Assembly: GCF_034008315.1 (NCBI RefSeq)
Contig: NZ_CP125377.1
Span: forward strand, 4,834,501-4,898,500
From: Pseudomonas sp. P8_241
Lineage (GTDB): Bacteria > Pseudomonadota > Gammaproteobacteria > Pseudomonadales > Pseudomonadaceae
Length of the DNA stretch: 64,000 bases
Reading direction: 5' to 3'
The translations under genes were made by a program, and so were the position numbers. The notes below the pieces were generated by a model. The model searched no databases. It was not told the origin of the DNA and saw only the letters and a program-made list of their open reading frames with translations. Of the stretch, positions 18,318 through 27,144 are shown one piece after another (within the stretch, counting starts at the first letter, position 1; every line of letters starts with the position of its first letter).

Positions 18318-19271
18318 ATGATGCTGCGAGTTCTAGCCTTGAGCCTTACCCTGATTTCCGGCTTCGCCCAGGCGACTGTCCTGCAACGACCAATCACATT
18401 GGATACCGGCACGGGTGAGCTTTTTGGCTCGCTTTTGCTGCCAAAGTCCGACAACCCGGTGCCGGTTGTCCTGCTGATTTCCGGCTCAGGCCCTACGGAT
18501 CGCGACGGAAACAACTCTGACGGCGGCCGTAATGACAGTCTCAAACGACTGGCCTGGGTGTTGGCCAAACACAACATTGCCAGTGTGCGTTATGACAAAC
18601 GCGGCGTAGCGGCGAGTCTGGCGGCGACCCCGGACGAACGCAACCTGTCCGTGGAAGCCTACGTGGCCGACGCTCAAGCCTGGGGCCGCAAGCTCAAGAC
18701 TGATCCGCGCTTCGGACAATTGATTCTGCTCGGGCACAGTGAAGGCGCCTTGATCGCGAGCCTCGCCGCCCCGAGTGTCGACGCGGCGGGGGTGATTTCC
18801 CTGTCCGGCAGCGCCCGCCCCGTGGATGAGGTCATTCGTCAGCAATTGAGCAATCGCCTGCCTCCCCCGCTGATGTTGCGCAGCAATGAACTGCTCGACA
18901 GCCTCAAGGCCGGGAAAACCAACGACAATGTCCCACCGCAACTGCAAGTGATTTTCCGCCCGAGCGTGCAGCCGTACCTGATTTCACTGTTTCGCCAGGA
19001 CCCGGCAGCCGCGTTCGCCAAGCTGAAAATGCCGGCGTTGATCATTCAGGGCAGCAACGACATCCAGGTCGGCGTCAATGATGCGCGGCTGCTCAAGGCC
19101 GCCAAACCGGACGCCGAACTGGTGTTGATCGAAGGCATGAACCACGTCCTGCGCATCGTGCCCAACGACGTCAAACGCCAGTTGGCCTCCTACAAAGATC
19201 CGAATTTGCCACTGGCGGCGGAACTGGGCACACGAATCCTCGGGTTTATTGACGGACTTCGCTCCAGTTAA
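18318..19271 (+). CDS. Secreted alpha/beta hydrolase
   Basis: A 317-residue protein with a signal peptide (MMLRVLALSLTLISGFAQA) and an alpha/beta-hydrolase core. The nucleophile elbow is GHSEGA and the oxyanion region VVLLISGSGPTDRDGN; the late SNDIQVGVNDA and EGMNHVLR hold the likely Asp and His. It is probably a periplasmic esterase or peptidase of the serine-aminopeptidase-like group. The ATG at 18318 is chosen for the signal peptide; the ribosome-binding site is weak. Divergent from aroC. Confidence 0.85.
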   Translation: MMLRVLALSLTLISGFAQATVLQRPITLDTGTGELFGSLLLPKSDNPVPVVLLISGSGPTDRDGNNSDGGRNDSLKRLAWVLAKHNIASVRYDKRGVAASLAATPDERNLSVEAYVADAQAWGRKLKTDPRFGQLILLGHSEGALIASLAAPSVDAAGVISLSGSARPVDEVIRQQLSNRLPPPLMLRSNELLDSLKAGKTNDNVPPQLQVIFRPSVQPYLISLFRQDPAAAFAKLKMPALIIQGSNDIQVGVNDARLLKAAKPDAELVLIEGMNHVLRIVPNDVKRQLASYKDPNLPLAAELGTRILGFIDGLRSS

Positions 19272-19369
19272 CCTCTTTTTGCCCTCCAGTCTTGAAGAAA
19301 ACGGCCGATAAGCCTTTGTCGCCAGCACACACGCTGGCGGCAAGCAGAGCTTGGACAGGACTCGCCGTT

Positions 19370-20161
19370 ATGACTCAAACCCAGACCTCACCCGACACCA
19401 GCGCTGAAGTAGACGTACCGCCAGCGGTCGAGCTGCCGTGGGCGGACGTCCACGCCGAGCACAACAAGATGCTCCGTCTGGCGCCGTTGCAGACTGACCG
19501 TCACACCGGCGGTCGGCCCTTGCGCTTTGTCGAGTTCGGCTACGCCGAGCGCAACGACAAGGAACGCAGCCTGATGCGCATGAGCATCACCCTGCCCGGC
19601 CAGCGTGTGCGCAAGGAACAGAATCACCTGGACGTCTGGGTCGACCACGGCGAAAAACGCGTGCATTTCGGTCCCGACAGCGGTCTGCAGATTGAACCGG
19701 TGAACCGAGGTATCGGCCGATTCATGGCGGCCCATGGCATTGCCTGGGCGAAGAAGCGCTGGCCCGCTTACACCATCGATGGCATCGACCTGAACAACAA
19801 AGACGCACTGAACGAAGGCACACGCCTGCGCCGCGATCACTTTTTACGTGTGCACGGTTTCGACGTGGTGTACGCCGATGCCCAACATTTGAAGGGCAGC
19901 ATCGAGGACGTGAAGGTCGGCGAATTGCTGGCGGACTGGAACAGCGAAAAACTGCAAGTCGTGGAAATTCTCGAAGCGGCGCAGATGCTCCAGCAGGCCG
20001 AGCAGAACCTGGCCGAGCAGGAAGTCAAACTCAAGAAGCATGAAGAAAAAGTCAGCAAGTACAAACGCGAAGACGCCGGGTTGCGCTTTACCATTACCTG
20101 CCTGGTGGCGTTTGCGGTGTTTCAGGCAGGGCTGCTGATCTGGATCGCCACGCATCGTTGA
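19370..20161 (+). CDS. Hypothetical protein with C-terminal coiled coil and membrane anchor
   Basis: A 263-residue protein. Residues about 20-190 are soluble, with IGRFMAAHGIAWAKKRWPAY suggesting a helical region. Residues about 205-245 form a Q/E/K-rich coiled coil (AAQMLQQAEQNLAEQEVKLK), followed by one transmembrane helix (FTITCLVAFAVFQAGLLIWI) and a short tail ATHR. This is a tail-anchored arrangement with the bulk in the cytoplasm. No family recognised. GGACAGGA precedes the ATG. Single gene, convergent with the LuxR gene. Confidence 0.78.
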   Translation: MTQTQTSPDTSAEVDVPPAVELPWADVHAEHNKMLRLAPLQTDRHTGGRPLRFVEFGYAERNDKERSLMRMSITLPGQRVRKEQNHLDVWVDHGEKRVHFGPDSGLQIEPVNRGIGRFMAAHGIAWAKKRWPAYTIDGIDLNNKDALNEGTRLRRDHFLRVHGFDVVYADAQHLKGSIEDVKVGELLADWNSEKLQVVEILEAAQMLQQAEQNLAEQEVKLKKHEEKVSKYKREDAGLRFTITCLVAFAVFQAGLLIWIATHR

Positions 20162-20179
20162 CAGCTGTAGGTCGCATGC

Positions 20180-21031
20180 TCAGTGCTTGCGCAACCACTC
20201 GATGAACAGCGCAAACAGCTCCGACTGAGAACCGACCTCCAACTTCAGGTAAAGGTTCTTGCGGTGCATGCGCACGGTTTCTGGAGAGATGCTCATCTGG
20301 CTCGCCGTGGACTTCACGGAGTGACCGCGCAGAACCATGTGCGCCACTTCTCGCTCGCGTTCGGTGAGCAACTCACAACCAAACTGCTCGAAGGCCGCCT
20401 GCACCCGGTGCTTGAGATCACCGCCCTCCCCGAATGCCTGCTGGCCTTGCCGGGTGGCGCTGCGCTGTAGACCACGACGTCCGAACTCGCTCACAAACTC
20501 GCGCACCAATGGCTCGACCGCCCGCAGCAGGTTCAGTTGCTCAGCCCGCAGGATTTCCCCGCCGAAGCCCTGGAACAGGCTGACCGATATCTGGCTGTCA
20601 TGGCCGGTATCGACCAGATAGAAACTGTCTTCGGAGCTGCCTGCCTTCAAGTAGTAAGTCTTGTAGTACTCACTGTCGAAGAAATTGTCCGGGGCGATTT
20701 CTTCCAGGTGGTAGAAACCTTGAGCCAGGCCCTGCTCGACCGCCAGGCAGAACGGATCGAGCAAGTAGCCGCCGGAAAAATAACGGTCGATGATCGAGTC
20801 GCGGTACTGCTCGGCAATTCCGCGCTGATACAGCAACTGTGGCGGTCGATCCCTGTGTTCAAGGCTGATCATCACCGACTCGATGCCCACCAGATGCCCG
20901 AACGCCGACGCCAGGTGGCGCAGGGCGTCGGGCTCGTCGACCTGGGCGAAGGCGTCGCGCATGTCCCCATGCCAGCGGTGCAATGCGCCAAAGGTCAGGG
21001 CAATCAACGTATCGTCTTGTGCTTTGCTCAT
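20180..21031 (-). CDS. LuxR-family transcriptional regulator
   Basis: A 283-residue regulator with a C-terminal LuxR helix-turn-helix (about 220-275: LTEREREVAHMVLRGHSVKS, then SPETVRMHRKNLYLKL). The N-terminal 200 residues are a sensor domain without the conserved acyl-homoserine-lactone pocket or receiver Asp, so the signal is unknown. It lies 53 bp downstream of, and on the same strand as, the aminotransferase, suggesting it controls that gene and perhaps the binding protein beyond it. Confidence 0.88.
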   Translation of the reverse strand: MSKAQDDTLIALTFGALHRWHGDMRDAFAQVDEPDALRHLASAFGHLVGIESVMISLEHRDRPPQLLYQRGIAEQYRDSIIDRYFSGGYLLDPFCLAVEQGLAQGFYHLEEIAPDNFFDSEYYKTYYLKAGSSEDSFYLVDTGHDSQISVSLFQGFGGEILRAEQLNLLRAVEPLVREFVSEFGRRGLQRSATRQGQQAFGEGGDLKHRVQAAFEQFGCELLTEREREVAHMVLRGHSVKSTASQMSISPETVRMHRKNLYLKLEVGSQSELFALFIEWLRKH

Positions 21032-21084
21032 GCCCCGCAGTCTAGCGGGTGAGCCAACCCTTGGTAAGCGTGCGCCGGGCAACG

Positions 21085-22503
21085 TCATTGGCCACCGTAC
21101 TGGCCGCTGGCCTGAAGTTCGGCCGCTACTTCCAGGATGCACTCGCGCAAAGTCTCGACGATTTCATCGACCTGAACAAACGTCAGGATCAGCGGCGGCG
21201 ACATCACGTTGAGGTGCATGATCGGTCGCACCAGCAGGCCCCGTGCCTGGGCCCGGACGTGAATCTTCTCGCCGATGTTGATCTCATCGGCAAACAGCGC
21301 CTTGGTACGTTTATCGGCGACAAACTCTACGCAGGCCATGAGTTTCTGGCAGCGCACGTCACCCACCAGCGGCAGGTCCCGCAGGGTCGCCAGGCGTTCT
21401 TCGAGGTAGGCGCCAACGGTGTCGACATGGGCCAGCAGGTTTTCCCGCTCGATGATTTCAATGTTTTTCAGCGCCGCCGTGCAGCACACCGGATGGCCGC
21501 TGTAGGTGAAACCGTGGGTGAAGCAGCGACCCTTGCCCGGTTCGGCGATGACTTTCCAGATGCGGTCGGAAAAGATGCAGGCGCCCAGCGGCAAGTAAGC
21601 CGAGGTCAGGCCCTTGGCCGTGGTGATGATGTCGGGCTGCACGTCGAACACATCATAAGAGGCAAAGAACTTGCCCAGGCGTCCGAACGAAGTCACCACT
21701 TCGTCAGCGACGAACAGAATGTCGTAGCGCTGGCAGACGTCCCACATGCGTTTGAGATAACCCTGGGGCGGAATGATCACCCCGCCCGAGCCCATGATCG
21801 GTTCGGCGAAGAAGCCGGCGACCTTGTCCGCGCCAATCGACAGGATCTTGTCTTCGAACTCCTTGACCAGGAATTCGAGAAACTGCGCATCGTCCATGCC
21901 GTCCGGCGCGCGGTACGGGTTGGGGTTGGAGACATGGTGGATCAGCGGGTTGGCGTAATCGAACTCCGGCACCCGGTCGGCGGCCTTGTTGCCGATCGAC
22001 ATGGTGAGCGTGGTCGAGCCGTGATAGGCGTTGAAGCGCGCGATGATGTGCTTCTTTTCCGGTTTGCCGCGGCAGTTCTGGTAGTACTGGATCAGCCGGT
22101 ACGCGGTGTCCACCGCGGTGGAGCCGCCGGTGGTGAGGAACACATGATCGAGGTCGCCGGGGGCCAGGCTGGCGAGTTTCTCGCACAACTGGATCGCAAC
22201 GTTGTTGGACATGTCGGAAAACGGATTCGAGTAGGCCAGTTGCCGCACCTGATCAGCGATGGCCTCGGCCATTTCTTCACGGCCCAGGCCGATGTTGGTG
22301 CACCACATCCCGCCCACGGCATCGAGGAAACGGTTGCCCTGGGTGTCGTAGATGTAGGCGCCATCGCCAGCGACGATGTTCAACGAACCTTGTTCAGCGT
22401 GTTCGTCGAACACGTGATAGCCATGCATGTGATGGGCCTTGTCGGCCTTGACCAGCTGAGACTCGTCCGCTGGCGAAAAAACGGTGTGTGTTGGCGTCGC
22501 CAT
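21085..22503 (-). CDS. Class III aminotransferase (omega-amino-acid/polyamine type)
   Basis: A 472-residue PLP enzyme; the Schiff-base lysine is in TTAKGLTSAYLP, with upstream FVADEVVTSFGR. The opening ADKAHHMHGYHVFDEHAEQG is typical of putrescine:pyruvate and related transaminases (SpuC-like). It probably deaminates a terminal amine. It sits between a LuxR regulator and a PotF-like binding protein on the same strand, which supports a polyamine or amine substrate. The exact substrate is not determined. Confidence 0.88.
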   Translation of the reverse strand: MATPTHTVFSPADESQLVKADKAHHMHGYHVFDEHAEQGSLNIVAGDGAYIYDTQGNRFLDAVGGMWCTNIGLGREEMAEAIADQVRQLAYSNPFSDMSNNVAIQLCEKLASLAPGDLDHVFLTTGGSTAVDTAYRLIQYYQNCRGKPEKKHIIARFNAYHGSTTLTMSIGNKAADRVPEFDYANPLIHHVSNPNPYRAPDGMDDAQFLEFLVKEFEDKILSIGADKVAGFFAEPIMGSGGVIIPPQGYLKRMWDVCQRYDILFVADEVVTSFGRLGKFFASYDVFDVQPDIITTAKGLTSAYLPLGACIFSDRIWKVIAEPGKGRCFTHGFTYSGHPVCCTAALKNIEIIERENLLAHVDTVGAYLEERLATLRDLPLVGDVRCQKLMACVEFVADKRTKALFADEINIGEKIHVRAQARGLLVRPIMHLNVMSPPLILTFVQVDEIVETLRECILEVAAELQASGQYGGQ

Positions 22504-22542
22504 AAAAAAACCTCTAAGCGAATTGACTAACGATCGAACAAA

Positions 22543-23649
22543 TCAGATCCCGCTTTTCACCGTGCTCCAGACCCGGGTCATGGCGCGCATGTCCTTGGCG
22601 TCCTGGGTCTTCTGTGGAAACAGTCGCTCGCGGGTTTGCGCGTCGGGATAGATCGCCGGGTTGTTGCGCACGCTGGCGTTCAACAACGGTGTGGCCGCCG
22701 CGTTACTGTTGGCGTAATTGATGTAATCACTGACGTCGGCCATCACCTGTGGCTGCATCAGGTATTCCAGAAACCTGTGTGCGTTGGCGACATGAGGCGC
22801 GTCGGCCGGGATGTACAGGTTGTCGAACCAGATCAGTGAGCCTTCCTTGGGAATGAAGTAAGCGAGGTCGATCTTTTTCTTCGCTTCTGCGGCGCGGGCC
22901 ATCGCGGTGGCATAGTCGCCCGACCAGGTCATCGCCATGCACACATCGCCATTGGGCAGGCTGGTCAGGTAATTGACCGAGTCGAACTTGCGGATGAACG
23001 GCCTGACCGACAGCAGCAATTCCTGCGCGGCTTTCAGATCTGCCGGGGCGGCGCTTCGAGGGTCACGGCCCAGGTACTTCAGGGCCAGGGGAATGACTTC
23101 GGTCGGGGCATCGAGCAGCGTCACCCCGCAATCGGCGAAGCGCGAGACGATTTTCGGGTCGAAGATCATCGCCAACGAGCCGATGGGCGCGTCGGGCATG
23201 CGCTCCTTGATCTTGTCAACGTTGTAAGTCACGCCGTTACTGCCCCAGGTGTAAGGCGCCGAGTACGCGGTACCTGGATCGAACCCCTGTTGGTCCTCGA
23301 GAATTTTCGGGTCAAGGTTGCTCCAGCTCGGCAGCAGCTTTTTATCCAGTGGCTGAAAGACCTTGGCCTTGATCAACGGCGGCGCGAGCGAGGCATTCAA
23401 CACGATCAGGTCATAACCTGAGTGACCGGTGAGCAACTTGGCCTGCACCGTTTCGTAGGCATCGAAGGTGTCGTAGATCACCTTGATGCCGGTGGTTTTC
23501 TCAAAATCTGCCAGGGTTTTTTCACCGATGTAATCCGCCCAGTTGTAGAGCCGCAGCGTATTGGCGTCGTTCACCTCGGCGGCGTAGGCATTGAGGGTCA
23601 GCGGTACAACAAACAGACTGGAAATCACCTTAAGCAGTGTCTTGCCCAT
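22543..23649 (-). CDS. PotF/SpuD-like periplasmic polyamine-binding protein (orphan)
   Basis: A 368-residue binding protein with a signal peptide (MGKTLLKVISSLFVVPLTLNAYAA) and the PotF-type opening LRLYNWADYIGEKTLADFE. It includes YDTFDAYETVQAKLLTG, FAPYTWGSNGVTYN-like segment YSAPYTWGSNGVTYN and MTWSGDYATAM. It should capture putrescine or spermidine. No ABC permease or ATPase genes lie beside it, so it may deliver to a system elsewhere or act as a sensor input. 39 bp precede the aminotransferase. Confidence 0.88.
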   Translation of the reverse strand: MGKTLLKVISSLFVVPLTLNAYAAEVNDANTLRLYNWADYIGEKTLADFEKTTGIKVIYDTFDAYETVQAKLLTGHSGYDLIVLNASLAPPLIKAKVFQPLDKKLLPSWSNLDPKILEDQQGFDPGTAYSAPYTWGSNGVTYNVDKIKERMPDAPIGSLAMIFDPKIVSRFADCGVTLLDAPTEVIPLALKYLGRDPRSAAPADLKAAQELLLSVRPFIRKFDSVNYLTSLPNGDVCMAMTWSGDYATAMARAAEAKKKIDLAYFIPKEGSLIWFDNLYIPADAPHVANAHRFLEYLMQPQVMADVSDYINYANSNAAATPLLNASVRNNPAIYPDAQTRERLFPQKTQDAKDMRAMTRVWSTVKSGI

Positions 23650-23866
23650 AGCAAATGCACCTTATCAAGCGAGTTCGGCTCTGGATGAGCGGATGTGTTC
23701 ACTATTGGTGGATTCGCCGGGCGGCACCATACCCCGAATGGGTGTGTGCCCTGTTTTACCCGGCGGCATGGCAAAAAGCGGCAGACCAGTTGACCCGTTT
23801 AGCCATAGATCCCGAGTTTGTCCGACGCTTAAAGTGGCGGCCTGATTCGACCAACCTGGGCATTCA

Positions 23867-24649
23867 ATGACTGACCTGATCAAACACGAGCGATGTGACG
23901 GCGTGCTGACGCTGACACTTGACCGTCCCGACAAGCTCAATGCGCTGAACAACGCCATGTACATGCAGTTGGCCGATCTGTTGCTGGCCGCTGACGAAGA
24001 CGAGCAAACTGGCGTGATCATCCTCACCGGTGGCCCGAGCTGTTTTACCAGCGGCAATGACCTGGTGGATTTTCTCCAGCATCCGCCAACGCATCTGGAC
24101 AGCCCGGCGTTTCGCCTGATGAAGGTGGTCACGCGCCTGCAAAAACCGCTGATCGCGGCGGTCTGCGGGGCGGCTGTCGGCATCGGCACCACGTTGCTGC
24201 TGCATTGCGATCAGGTGTTGGTCACGCGCAAAGCCAAGCTGCGCATGCCGTTCGTCAATCTGGGCCTGTGCCCCGAATTCGGTGCCAGCCTGTTGCTGCC
24301 TCGTCGACTCGGCCACGCCCGAGCCGCACGCCTGTTGTTACTGGGCGACAGCCTCGATGGCAACGAAGCGGTGGCGTGGGGCCTGGCCAACGAAGCGTTC
24401 GACGACGGCGAACAATGCCTGGCCGCGGCGACAAAAACGGCCCAGCGTTTTTTGGCGATGCCCCAGCAAGCCTTGCGCCAATCGCGGCAACTGATGAAAC
24501 AGGCTTCCCTGGCAGAACTGGAAGCCACCCTGCGCGACGAAAACCTGTTGTTTATCGCGCGCCTGAATACCGATGAGGCCAAAACGGCCTTGAACACCTT
24601 GCTCAATCGCAGCACGGAAAAGCATTCACCGAGAGGAAACCAGCCATGA
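23867..24649 (+). CDS. Enoyl-CoA hydratase/isomerase family protein
   Basis: A 260-residue crotonase. Oxyanion-hole segments SCFTSGNDLVDF and AAVCGAAVGIGTTLLLHCD are present, and VNLGLCPEFGASLLLPRR carries a late glutamate. The usual first catalytic glutamate is not obvious, so it may be an isomerase rather than a hydratase. Its stop overlaps the thiolase start by four bases (coupled translation). A GTCGT-rich upstream gap of 217 bp separates it from the divergent binding-protein gene. Confidence 0.88.
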   Translation: MTDLIKHERCDGVLTLTLDRPDKLNALNNAMYMQLADLLLAADEDEQTGVIILTGGPSCFTSGNDLVDFLQHPPTHLDSPAFRLMKVVTRLQKPLIAAVCGAAVGIGTTLLLHCDQVLVTRKAKLRMPFVNLGLCPEFGASLLLPRRLGHARAARLLLLGDSLDGNEAVAWGLANEAFDDGEQCLAAATKTAQRFLAMPQQALRQSRQLMKQASLAELEATLRDENLLFIARLNTDEAKTALNTLLNRSTEKHSPRGNQP

Positions 24650-25827
24650 ACACCCCGGAAATCTACGTCGTCAGCGCCGCCCGTACCGCCATCGGTACCT
24701 TTGGTGGTTCGCTCAAGGACGTGCCACTGGCCGACCTGGCAACCACGGCCGTGAAAGCCGCCCTGCACAAGGCTGCCGTGGACCCGGCACTCGTCGGCCA
24801 TCTGGTGATGGGCAACGTGATCGCGACCGAAACCCGTGACGCCTACATCTCCCGCGTCGCTGCAATGAATGCCGGCATTCCGAAGGAAACCCCGGCCTAC
24901 AACGTCAACCGTCTCTGCGGTTCGGGCCTGCAGGCCATCATCAATGCCGCTCAGACGCTGATGCTCGGTGATGCAGACATCGTTGTCGGTGCCGGCGCCG
25001 AATCCATGAGCCGTGGCCCGTACCTGATGCCGGCCGCCCGCTGGGGTTCGCGCATGGGTAACGCCCAGGTCATCGACTACATGCTCGGCATCCTGCATGA
25101 CCCGTTCCACGGGATCCATATGGGCATCACTGCCGAAAACGTCGCCGCCCGCAACGGCATCACCCGTGAAATGCAGGACGCCCTGGCCTTCGAAGACCAG
25201 AAACGCGCGGCCCACGCGATTGCCAACGGCTACTTCAACGAGCAGATCGCGACCGTGGAAATCCAGGATCGCAAAGGCGTCAAACTGTTCAGCGTCGACG
25301 AACATCCTCGCGCCACGTCTCTGGAACAGCTGGCTGCGATGAAGCCTGCGTTCAAAAAGGACGGCTCGGTCACCGCCGGCAACGCTTCGGGTCTGAACGA
25401 TGGCGCCGCCGCGGTGGTCATGGCTACCGGCACCGCTGTCCAGGTCAACAACCTCAAGCCACTCGCTCGTCTGGTCAGCTACGCCCACGCGGGTGTGGAA
25501 CCTGAGCTGATGGGCCTGGGCCCGATTCCGGCCACCCGCCTGGCACTCAAGCGCGCCGGTCTGACCGTCTCCGACCTGGACGTGATCGAAGCCAACATCG
25601 CCTTCGCCGCCCAGGCCTGCGCCGTCAGCCAGGAACTGGACCTCGACCCGGCCAGGGTCAACCCGAACGGTTCGGGCATTGCCCTGGGCCACCCGGTCGG
25701 TGCAACCGGCGCAATCATCACCACCAAAGCCATCCACGAACTGCATCGCACTGGCGGCCGCTACGCGCTGGTGACCATGTGCATCGGTGGCGGCCAAGGC
25801 ATCGCCGCGATTTTCGAACGCGTTTAA
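24646..25827 (+). CDS. Acetyl-CoA C-acetyltransferase (thiolase, BktB-like)
   Basis: A 393-residue thiolase with C91 in VNRLCGSGLQ, GSGIALGHPVGATG for the catalytic His, and CIGGGQGIAAI for the second Cys. It belongs to the biosynthetic/short-chain branch. It is the second gene of a crotonase-thiolase pair and is followed by a REPIN that probably closes the transcript. Codon use is strongly biased to C/G in third positions, suggesting good expression. Confidence 0.92.
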   Translation: MNTPEIYVVSAARTAIGTFGGSLKDVPLADLATTAVKAALHKAAVDPALVGHLVMGNVIATETRDAYISRVAAMNAGIPKETPAYNVNRLCGSGLQAIINAAQTLMLGDADIVVGAGAESMSRGPYLMPAARWGSRMGNAQVIDYMLGILHDPFHGIHMGITAENVAARNGITREMQDALAFEDQKRAAHAIANGYFNEQIATVEIQDRKGVKLFSVDEHPRATSLEQLAAMKPAFKKDGSVTAGNASGLNDGAAAVVMATGTAVQVNNLKPLARLVSYAHAGVEPELMGLGPIPATRLALKRAGLTVSDLDVIEANIAFAAQACAVSQELDLDPARVNPNGSGIALGHPVGATGAIITTKAIHELHRTGGRYALVTMCIGGGQGIAAIFERV

Positions 25828-25852
25828 CCCTCTTCTCCGCTCCCCGCTCATC

Positions 25853-25923
25853 GTAGGAGCTGCCGCAGGCTGCGATCTTTTGATCTTGAAAATCAAAAGA
25901 TCGCAGCCTGCGGCAGCTCCTAC
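25853..25923. repeat. REPIN-type inverted repeat (CTGCCGCAGGCTGCGATC class)
   Basis: GTAGGAGCTGCCGCAGGCTG ... CAGCCTGCGGCAGCTCCTAC, with GATCTTTTGATC-like centre. Nearly identical to 4088-4164. It follows the thiolase stop by 26 bp. Confidence 0.88.
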
Positions 25924-25967
25924 GTCGTTTCCTGACAACCGGCAATAAAAAACAATTGCCACCAAAT

Positions 25968-26018
25968 ATTACCTGCGTCATATTACGGTCGTAATCAAAT
26001 CTGATTCCGACAGGTAAT
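25968..26018 (+). promoter_or_regulatory. Nested palindromes upstream of the efflux operon (candidate operator)
   Basis: A perfect 14-bp palindrome ATTACGGTCGTAAT at 25982-25995 is nested within the outer pair ATTACCTG (25968) and CAGGTAAT (26011), the latter covering the ribosome-binding site. The inner palindrome could be an operator; the outer pair could hide the start in RNA. No regulator gene is adjacent. Confidence 0.45.
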
Positions 26019-26022
26019 CCCC

Positions 26023-27144
26023 ATGACCAGCATGTCCACCGTTGAACCTGACCTGGCCTCCCCGGTGAAGCCTGCCAAACCGCCGATGCTCAAGCGCCTG
26101 CTGCTGCCGACGCTGGGAATTGCGGCACTGATGCTGGCCGGTGTGTATGGCACGCATTGGTGGACAGCCGGGCGCTTCATCGAAGAAACCGACGACGCCT
26201 ACATCGGTGGTGACGTGACGGTCATCGGGCCAAAAGTCGCGGGATACATCGACCAAGTACTGGTGGGCGACAACCAGAAGGTCAAGGCCGGCGACGTGCT
26301 GATTCGCCTCGATGCGCGCGACTATCGTGCCCACCTGGCCAAGGCTGAGGGCGCAATCGCTGCCGAAGAAGCGTTGCTCGACAATCTCGATGCTACCGAG
26401 CAACTGCAACAAGCCGTCATTGGCCAGGCCCGGGCCGGTATTGATGCCGCCGGGGCTGAAACCGCCCGTTCCCGGGACGATGATGCGCGTTACAAAAAAC
26501 TGGTCACCACCAACGCCGTCTCGGTGGAAAGCGCACAACGGGCCAACGCCACCTTCAAGACCGCCCAGGCCCAGAGCAACCGCGCCGAGGCCGAACTGCT
26601 GGCGGCGCAACGCCAGTTGAATGTGATCGCGACGCAAAAACAGCAAGCCCGTGCGGCATTGATTCAGGCAAAAGCCGAACGAGACCTGGCACAACTGAAT
26701 GTCGAGTACACCGAACTGCGGGCACCGGTCGATGGCGTGATCGGCAACCGGCGGGCGCGGGTCGGCGCCTATGCCCAGGCTGGTTCGCAGTTACTCTCGG
26801 TGGTGCCGGCCAGTGGTTTGTGGGTCGATGCCAATTTCAAGGAAGACCAGCTGGCGCACATGATTGCGGGGCAACGGGTAGTGATTCACGCCGATGTGCT
26901 CTCAGGGCAGGAATTTCACGGTCACCTGGACAGCCTCGCCCCCGCCAGCGGTTCGCAATTCAGCGTGCTGCCTCCGGAGAACGCCACCGGCAACTTCACC
27001 AAAATCGTGCAACGTGTACCGGTGCGTATTCACCTGGACCCGGCCGACAGCCTGCTCGGTCATCTGCGTCCCGGTCTGTCGGTGACCGCTGAAGTCGACA
27101 CTCGCAGGGAACCTGAAAGCCCCACCGTGGCCAGCGCACCATGA
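26023..27144 (+). CDS. HlyD/EmrA-type membrane fusion protein
   Basis: A 373-residue periplasmic adaptor. One N-terminal membrane helix (about 25-47, LLLPTLGIAALMLAGVYG), then the barrel-sandwich segment ETDDAYIGGDVTVIGPKVAG, a coiled-coil hairpin (about 95-190), and a return strand YTELRAPVDGVIGNRRARVG. It should link an inner-membrane MFS pump with an outer-membrane channel. The stop overlaps the pump start by four bases. No outer-membrane partner is encoded here. Confidence 0.92.
   Translation: MTSMSTVEPDLASPVKPAKPPMLKRLLLPTLGIAALMLAGVYGTHWWTAGRFIEETDDAYIGGDVTVIGPKVAGYIDQVLVGDNQKVKAGDVLIRLDARDYRAHLAKAEGAIAAEEALLDNLDATEQLQQAVIGQARAGIDAAGAETARSRDDDARYKKLVTTNAVSVESAQRANATFKTAQAQSNRAEAELLAAQRQLNVIATQKQQARAALIQAKAERDLAQLNVEYTELRAPVDGVIGNRRARVGAYAQAGSQLLSVVPASGLWVDANFKEDQLAHMIAGQRVVIHADVLSGQEFHGHLDSLAPASGSQFSVLPPENATGNFTKIVQRVPVRIHLDPADSLLGHLRPGLSVTAEVDTRREPESPTVASAP

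Noticed and set aside
23655..23870. A 71-codon frame whose stop overlaps the crotonase ATG (ATGA)
   Set aside because: The overlap looks like coupling, but the frame starts within the divergent promoter gap, lacks a good ribosome-binding site and its product resembles no protein I know. Kept as a possibility only.
24211..25965. A 584-codon open frame antisense to the crotonase and thiolase
   Set aside because: It covers two real genes and a REPIN; composition is that of a shadow.
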